From: Calditrichota bacterium
GTDB taxonomy: Bacteria; Electryoneota; AABM5-125-24; Hatepunaeales; Hatepunaeaceae
Assembly (NCBI GenBank): GCA_016867855.1
Contig: VGIO01000007.1
Location: 1-36,296 of the forward strand
Direction of reading: 5' to 3'
DNA length: 36,296 nt
In this document: in pieces, positions 31,487 through 36,296 of the stretch
How the letters are laid out: every line of letters begins with the position of its first letter
How positions within the stretch are numbered: the stretch's first letter is position 1
The notes under the pieces: generated by a model
Database searches by the model: none
The model's input: the letters and a program-made list of their open reading frames with translations, nothing else
Told to the model about the DNA's origin: nothing
Translations under genes and position numbers: made by a program

Positions 31487-34363
31487 TTATCGAAGCAGGA
31501 CAATTTTTTGCGCGTCAAAATTGCCGCGTGAAATTAGGACACAGTAATATAGTCCGGCGCATAGACTATTGCCGTTCATATCTGTTCCATTCCAATCTAC
31601 TTTATGGCGGCCGGCAGCAAACATTCCCGAGACCGGGACAATTATGCATTGCCCAAGGGTGTTATAGACATCGATGCGGACTTCGGCGGCGGCTGGTAGT
31701 TGGAAACTTATCGTCGTCGTCGAATTGAAAGGATTGGGGTGGATATCCGTTAATTTCATTTCGCAAGGAATATTCCAGTTCGGCGGCGGCAGGTCATTGA
31801 TGCCGTCGCCGTTCGGGGCGGCGAAGGTCGGCGTCATCCGGATGAATTCGCCGCTGCCGTTGGGATAGCGGCCGTAACTGATATCGGCAGTCTGCGCAGG
31901 ATAAACGACTTCGTCGATGACCGAGCGGTCTGAGGCAATGAGTTGCAATCTCCCGCCGGCGCCGGACAATTGGAAATCGGCGTGCAGCCCGCTCTGGCCA
32001 ACATCTTCGTCCAGCCAAACAATCATATAACCGCGTCCGGGTATAGTTATATCCGGGAAAGCCCATTTCATAGGGTTGGCAGGTTCGTCGGTTAAATAAA
32101 CCCGCGTCAACGGCATAGAATTTTCGCTATTGTTGAACAATTCGACCCAGGGGTCGAATTCGTTATTTTGGTCAACAGCGGTAGTTACATTGACGGCGAG
32201 CAGTTCGTTAAGGACAATTTGGTAATCGGGCGGAATTATGCGGTCGTTGTTTGGCGCCGCGAAGGACGGCGTCATAAAAATCATATCGCTTGCCCCATCA
32301 GGATAGCGCCCATAACTGATATCCGCGCTTTGTCTTTCATAAGCCGCGCTGTCGATGATATCCTGATTGGGAGCGACGAGTAGGACTAAACCTCCATCGA
32401 TGGAGAGTTGGAAATTAGTATGCAGACCGCTTTGTCCGAGGTCTTCATCGAGCCAGATAATCAGGTATTCCCGTCCAGCGATGGCGGTATCCGGGAATGC
32501 CCATTTGGTCGGATTTTCACGGTCATTAGTCAGGAATAATCCATTTAAGGGGATTCGTTCCTGGCTATTGTTGAAGAGTTCGAGCCAGTGTTCGTATTCG
32601 CCATCTTGGTCGCCGGCGATGGTGGCGTTGTCGGCGAGTAATTCGTTTATAGCCAGAGAGCTATAATTTGGCCCTATAATTCCCTCATGATTAGCCTCGC
32701 CAAAGGAAGGAGTCATCGCCCGGAATTGGCCGGAGCCGTTGGGGAAGCGTCCCCAACTTATGTTTTCGGTTTGTTGGTTGTATTGGACATTATTCAGGAC
32801 TGTTCCGTCAGGAGCAGAGAACACGATGCGCCCGCCTTGGGCTGCGGGTTCGAAGTTAGTATGTAGTCCGGCTTGGGTTGAGTCGCCATCGAGCCAGACG
32901 ATAAGATAGTTGCGGGCCGGGATGGAGGCGGTGTTTGGAAAGCGCCAGCGCGTAGGGTTGTTGGCATCGTTGCTGAGATAGAAACCCCATAGCGCGCGCG
33001 CGGTATTACCGTTATTGTAAAACTCGATCCAGGGGTCGAATTCGTTGTCTTGATCGGCGGCAGTATGGCTGTTGACGACTAAAAGCTCATTGACGACGAT
33101 GACGCCGGCGGCGACCGGATTCAAGCCATAGACGCCGGGGTAATCCAACGGATAGCGCAGGGCGCGGACAACTTCGCCGCCCGGGGTGAAGTTCCATTGG
33201 ACGGCGCCTTGATTGTTGACCTCAAAGATGCGTCCGCTGGTGGATTGGGCGATGAGGGTGTTGCCATTGGGGAGGCGCTGGTTGCCGCCGAGGTGGTTGG
33301 AATAGAAGCCGTTGGCGGTGTAGGTCCAGACCGGATTGGCGGGTCCGTAGGCGCCGTTGACATTGCGCAGATATACGCCTCGCTCGTCGCGCGGCGGGAC
33401 TAATTCGACGATCATAGAGGTGCCTTGTCCCTGGCGGTTGTTGAACGCCATAAGATTACCGCCGCCGGGCAGTCCGGCGGGTATCCAGACGCTGCAATGC
33501 ACGACATAGAAGACTTGGGCGCCTTGGGCGCGGTAGTTGGCGGGTTTGCCCCAGCGGTAGAGGAAGTCGCCGCCCCTGCCCCAGCGTCCACCCTGATGGC
33601 TGGCGGCTTGAGCGGTGGTAGTGCTGTGGTCTATGACCCAGATTTCGTTCAAATTATGGGAACTGAATACGATTTGGTCGAGTTCGGGATTATAACTTAT
33701 GCCGTTAACATGCATCCAGTCGCCGCCTTGAGGACCGCCGCCGCCGCCGGAGACGTTGATGTCCAGAAGTTCGGGGTGGTCGCCGACAACGCCGTAGTTG
33801 GCGCGGTTTTGATTATAATCTTGAATTAAGTGGTCCCAAGCGTGCCACTCCCAGACAATTTCGCCGGCATAAAGGCCGGTCTGGCGCACTTCGATGATGT
33901 GGTCGGGCCAGAGCGCTACATTACGGCTTAGACCGGCGGCTTGCGCTTCAGCGGCGGTCTTGACTTCCCAGGCGATCATCAGCACATTACCGTTGGGCAG
34001 CGGTTCGATATCGTGGTGGGCTTGGACGGTCGCGCTGCTGTAAGTATATTCCCAGACCAGGTTGCCGTTCCAGTCGTATTTATTGACGATGCCTTGCGCG
34101 CCGCCGCCGTTGATTCGAATATTGGGCGCATTTGTGGTTCGCAATAAATGGCCGCTTTCCAGTAAATAATAGGTGTAGCCGCCGTTTCGGGCGTGATTCC
34201 ATTGTTTAACGATATTATTGTTAAGGTCACGCAGGTAGGTCACCCGGCCGTTACTGGGACCATAGAGGGTATAGCCCGGAAACGGCTCGGCTTGCAAATC
34301 TGGCGGCAAAAAAGATGTCGCGGACAGAAATGAAGCGATGAGTAGAATTTGGAGCGGTCTCAT
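31487..34363 (-). CDS. Secreted arylsulfotransferase-like protein with three lamin-tail domains and a C-terminal sorting domain
   Basis: 958 residues. A signal peptide occupies residues 1-25. Residues 28-411 follow the arylsulfotransferase (ASST) beta-propeller pattern: HHDIEPLPNGNVLMI (116-130), GDWMHVNGISYN (214-225), and NHLGGNQRLPNGNTLIAQSTSGRIFEV (356 on), with candidate active His at 116/117, 218 and 357. Three lamin-tail (LTD) domains follow at about 421-555, 565-700 and 710-850, each with a NELL motif, a W(I/L/V)E(L/F) strand, IVWLDxD and GRFPNG/GRYPxG. The last 85 residues are a sorting domain (PNPFNSTTTISFQLPAAAEV, ending in KIVLLR). The protein should be exported and displayed or released. 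Assignment as a true sulfotransferase is inferred from fold-level motifs only. Confidence 0.88.
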   Translation of the reverse strand: MRPLQILLIASFLSATSFLPPDLQAEPFPGYTLYGPSNGRVTYLRDLNNNIVKQWNHARNGGYTYYLLESGHLLRTTNAPNIRINGGGAQGIVNKYDWNGNLVWEYTYSSATVQAHHDIEPLPNGNVLMIAWEVKTAAEAQAAGLSRNVALWPDHIIEVRQTGLYAGEIVWEWHAWDHLIQDYNQNRANYGVVGDHPELLDINVSGGGGGPQGGDWMHVNGISYNPELDQIVFSSHNLNEIWVIDHSTTTAQAASHQGGRWGRGGDFLYRWGKPANYRAQGAQVFYVVHCSVWIPAGLPGGGNLMAFNNRQGQGTSMIVELVPPRDERGVYLRNVNGAYGPANPVWTYTANGFYSNHLGGNQRLPNGNTLIAQSTSGRIFEVNNQGAVQWNFTPGGEVVRALRYPLDYPGVYGLNPVAAGVIVVNELLVVNSHTAADQDNEFDPWIEFYNNGNTARALWGFYLSNDANNPTRWRFPNTASIPARNYLIVWLDGDSTQAGLHTNFEPAAQGGRIVFSAPDGTVLNNVQYNQQTENISWGRFPNGSGQFRAMTPSFGEANHEGIIGPNYSSLAINELLADNATIAGDQDGEYEHWLELFNNSQERIPLNGLFLTNDRENPTKWAFPDTAIAGREYLIIWLDEDLGQSGLHTNFQLSIDGGLVLLVAPNQDIIDSAAYERQSADISYGRYPDGASDMIFMTPSFAAPNNDRIIPPDYQIVLNELLAVNVTTAVDQNNEFDPWVELFNNSENSMPLTRVYLTDEPANPMKWAFPDITIPGRGYMIVWLDEDVGQSGLHADFQLSGAGGRLQLIASDRSVIDEVVYPAQTADISYGRYPNGSGEFIRMTPTFAAPNGDGINDLPPPNWNIPCEMKLTDIHPNPFNSTTTISFQLPAAAEVRIDVYNTLGQCIIVPVSGMFAAGRHKVDWNGTDMNGNSLCAGLYYCVLISRGNFDAQKIVLLR

Positions 34364-34589
34364 AGTTTTGCTCAGGGTTAGGAGTGGGAATATTTCTCAG
34401 GATTAAGTGAAAATGGATATTGTTGATAAAGTTGACACTAATGTTATATCAAAGTAATAATGAGATGTGTTATGCTGCCCCCTGCGCAGGCAGGGGGAAG
34501 CATCTCATCTGGATAAACGGAGACGAGATTCTTCACTTCGTTCAGGATGACGACATTTTACTGTGATATAATACTAAAAAGAATTTATC
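34364..34589. other. Intergenic region with a strong hairpin and a dispersed repeat
   Basis: Contains the hairpin 34478-34497 (arms CCCCCTGC/GCAGGGGG, loop GCAG) and, at 34507-34560, one arm of the dispersed CTTCACTTCGTTCAGG repeat with its flanking GGATAAA and CGACATTTTA. The hairpin lies about 90 bases beyond the VTC gene stop and could end its transcript, but no T-run follows. Confidence 0.6.
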
Positions 34590-35336
34590 TTATATCTTCC
34601 AGCCTCTGCGGCCGTGTTTCAGCGAGAGCCATTCTTCGAGGCCTTTGCAATACTTGGAAATCGATTGGCGATGTAGGTCGTAATCCGACACGATGCGCTG
34701 GACCCAGAAGGGCATCCATTCGTCGAATTTAATCTCCAATATGAAGCAGTTATCGTTTATGGCGTTCAAATCGTCTTCTCTGAAGAGGTCTTGCCATTCA
34801 GGATAAGCATAACTGCGCGTATTCAGGTCGAAGGTAACCCGCAGGCGTTGGTCATCGAGACCTTGCAACGCCTCCCGCTCATAAGTTACTAAAACTTTCG
34901 GCTCTAATATCAGTTTGTCGAACAGAAGAAAGAATTTATTTAAAATTGTTCTGTCTGCTGCCGGCAGTTCGGTAATTTTCAGTGCTTCGCCGTCTTCCAA
35001 GAGCGCCGGCGCATCATCAAGCGGGACCTTCATTCGTTCTTTATAGATGACATTGCCGAACTTGTGCTTGATTTCAAAGAACGCCGGCGAGTCAGCCGCG
35101 GGCTGGTTATAAGTCCGGATGCGCAGTTTCTTACGGTTTTTAACGCTCTGTAGTTTCTCGTGATAAAAGCGGAAGTTAGGCGTGTCATAATAGATGCTGC
35201 GCACGGTGTAGCGCGACGCTGTCATCCGGCGGGAGAAGTCGTCGTGCTGCATACCGGCGAGGAAGCGCCGCCTTAAAGCGTCCAAACGCTCATACGGGAC
35301 AAAATACTTATATTCCAGCCGTTTTATAATTTGCAC
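34590..35336 (-). CDS. VTC-domain protein (polyphosphate polymerase family)
   Basis: 248 residues, all one VTC (CYTH-like tunnel) domain. Motifs in order: RLEYKYFVP (6-14), RSIYYDTPNF, KLRIRTYNQP, FFEIKHKFGNVIYKERMKVPL, VTYEREALQG, LRVTFDLNTR, FILEIKFDEWMP and the closing SISKYCKGLEEW. The basic and acidic residues of the tunnel (the EYK, RIR, EIK, YKER and EIKFDE groups) are present, as needed for polymerising ATP phosphate into polyphosphate at the membrane; some bacterial members have unknown roles. The usual partners (a DUF4956 membrane protein, CotH) are not visible here. ATG start at 35336. Confidence 0.93.
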   Translation of the reverse strand: MQIIKRLEYKYFVPYERLDALRRRFLAGMQHDDFSRRMTASRYTVRSIYYDTPNFRFYHEKLQSVKNRKKLRIRTYNQPAADSPAFFEIKHKFGNVIYKERMKVPLDDAPALLEDGEALKITELPAADRTILNKFFLLFDKLILEPKVLVTYEREALQGLDDQRLRVTFDLNTRSYAYPEWQDLFREDDLNAINDNCFILEIKFDEWMPFWVQRIVSDYDLHRQSISKYCKGLEEWLSLKHGRRGWKI

Positions 35337-35431
35337 TGCTGCTTAGATCCTGTGCGAGAAGCGGTGATTATAATAGATTTTGGGATTAGATAAAAAAACA
35401 GAGTAGTTTATGTTAATTGTGTAATGTCGCA

Positions 35432-35513
35432 TGTCATCCTGAACGAAGTGAAGGATCTCGTCTGGATAAATAAGTCTTTAGGACGAGATCCTTCACTTCG
35501 TTCAGGATGACGA
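35432..35513. repeat. Palindromic dispersed repeat, two-armed copy
   Basis: Left arm TCATCCTGAACGAAGTGAAG followed by GATCTCGTC at 35432-35463, and its inverted complement at 35481-35513, around a 17-base A+T-rich spacer. Single arms occur at 31391 and 34521. This sequence is familiar from many bacterial draft genomes and translates as HPERSEGS. Confidence 0.88.
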
Positions 35514-35664
35514 CATTTTACGCTTGACATAGCAGTAGTATCTTTATTTCGAGCGTTAATATCTGAATGGTTATCAGCAATTAGGTGCGGTGTGTGAATT
35601 CCACTTCGAAATGATACGAACAATATACGCACCTATAATCAGCAGGTCAATAGTTTCTTTCATT

Positions 35665-35793
35665 AATTAGGATATGCTGAACAATTCTAGAAAATGCCTT
35701 GACTGGCAAGGCGCACGCCCCCGTGCGCAGACAATATGCCTCGACAATCTGGTCCGCCTTGACGCAAAGTGAATTATCCAATAGACCCTAATT
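35665..35793. repeat. MITE-like element C
   Basis: 129 bp with terminal inverted repeats AATTAGGATATGCTGAACAA and, inverted, AATTAGGGTCTATTGGATAA. The centre contains GGCAAGGCGCACGCCC and GTCCGCCTTG, similar to the core of element A. Its left end matches the hybrid fragment at 12433. Confidence 0.65.
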
Positions 35794-35934
35794 GATACTA
35801 TTTGATTAAGATGTTTTGTGATTTATAATTTTTTCTAGTTTTGATAGACATTAAAGCAAATTGAATGCCAGCCTCCGACGCAGCGCAATATCTACATCCC
35901 TCATCCCTCAAAAGCCCCCCTTTAGTTCCCCCCC

Positions 35935-36030
35935 GCGGAGCGGGGGGGAGAGAAATCAGGCGTCCCACGGAGCGGGGGGGAGAGAAATCAGGCGTCCCGC
36001 GGAGCGGAGGGGAGAGAAAAATATTGTGCC
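35935..36030. repeat. Three tandem 32-bp units with G-runs
   Basis: Units at 35935-35966, 35967-35998 and 35999-36030. Each begins (G/A)CGGAGCGG, continues with a run of G and GAGAGAAATC, and ends GGCGTCCC; the third unit diverges at its end. Preceded by C-runs (from 35905), so the block can pair back on itself. Confidence 0.85.
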
Positions 36031-36092
36031 GCAACACGCGGGGGGAAGGGTTTACGCTTCACCGAGAGCAGTTGGAAGAGCATTAGACAGGA

Positions 36093-36296
36093 CTATTTAA
36101 TTAAATTAGCAGGGCGCTCGGTGCGATGACTCGCCTGGGAAGAGCCTTTAAGCCCGGTTTCGAGGCGGAGTATATAGACTCCGGCCGGCCGGCTTGAAGC
36201 ATTCCATAAAAATTTGTGCCGGCCAGGCTGGATGTCGGGCCAGTCTTGTTTAAGAACGAAGCGGCCGGCGGCGTCGAATATTGACAGCCGCGCCCA
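36093..36296 (-). CDS. C-terminal sorting domain of a secreted protein, cut by the right window edge
   Basis: The reverse strand is open from the right edge to a TAG at 36093-36095 and gives 67 residues: ARLSIFDAAGRFVLKQDW, PGRHKFLWNASSRPAGVYILRLE, then a tail ending LIK. This is the immunoglobulin-like C-terminal sorting domain seen in the other secreted proteins of this window (V-x-IFD-x-x-GR, W-x-x-x-x-x-PAGVY-x-(L/V)). The body of the protein lies outside the window. The domain call is firm; nothing can be said about the function of the whole protein. Confidence 0.85.
   Translation of the reverse strand, partial: WARLSIFDAAGRFVLKQDWPDIQPGRHKFLWNASSRPAGVYILRLETGLKGSSQASHRTERPANLIK

Larger units (their letters stand above)
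35337..36092. other. Repeat-rich intergenic region of about 750 bases; no gene
   Basis: No convincing coding region. In order it holds a palindromic dispersed repeat (35432-35513), a MITE-like element (35665-35793), A+T-rich DNA (35800-35870) and a G-tract tandem repeat (35905-36060). Frames open here on both strands are translations of these repeats, including the familiar HPERSEGS reading of the 35.4 kb palindrome. Confidence 0.7.

Noticed and set aside
35408-35632. 74-residue minus-strand open frame
   Set aside because: It is mainly a translation of the two-armed dispersed repeat (HPERSEGS and its complement), not a gene.
35798-36100. Open frames over the G-tract repeat on both strands
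   Set aside because: They are repeat translations (RSGGER, PLRG type) with no conserved domain.

Overview
This is a roughly 36 kb bacterial window of medium G+C, with about 23 protein-coding genes and no RNA genes or CRISPR array that I could recognise. Several features suggest an uncultured candidate phylum of the FCB group (for example KSB1, Zixibacteria, Marinimicrobia or Calditrichota-like). These are four secreted proteins ending in a PNPFN-type C-terminal sorting domain, a GWxTD-family protein, an FG-GAP/ASPIC-UnbV protein, a lamin-tail-domain protein, weak or absent Shine-Dalgarno sequences, and several TTG starts. The phylum is inference; no marker gene settles it.

Layout. Positions 1-25382 are all minus strand, so transcription runs right to left. 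From the left they hold: the N-terminal part of an ETF-quinone oxidoreductase (cut by the window edge), a small Fis-type HTH protein, peptide deformylase, a trehalose synthase-maltokinase fusion, a small membrane protein, a lipoprotein, smc followed by a GWxTD protein, and a long co-oriented run (HEAT-repeat protein, DUF6305-like protein, GT2 glycosyltransferase, UnbV/FG-GAP protein, radical SAM protein, methyltransferase, response regulator with HD-GYP). Upstream of that run is a tight operon: cyclophilin lipoprotein, S8 protease, zinc peptidase of the succinylglutamate desuccinylase/aspartoacylase family. An unknown membrane protein ends the block. Positions 25678-30210 are plus strand: a small membrane protein, an orphan nuoN and an Na+/H+ antiporter-like transporter. 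Positions 30359-36296 are minus strand again: an FGE-sulfatase-like lipoprotein, a large arylsulfotransferase-like protein with three lamin-tail domains, a VTC-domain protein, and the C-terminal end of another sorted protein cut by the right edge.

The most striking content is small repeats. (1) Short hairpin modules with 7-10 bp stems and mostly 6-nt loops are strung together in intergenic DNA and also lie in frame inside genes: five in a row inside the radical SAM gene, and others in the glycosyltransferase and apparently in the trehalose synthase fusion. (2) Two 149-bp MITE-like elements flank nuoN. One is inserted in a second MITE-like element with a 6-bp target duplication, and the uninterrupted copy of that second element lies at 20.8 kb, where it forms the first codons of the HEAT-protein ORF. 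(3) Heptamer and trinucleotide tandem repeats also occur both between and, in frame, within genes. The genome therefore appears to tolerate, and possibly select for, repeats whose length and frame keep proteins open.
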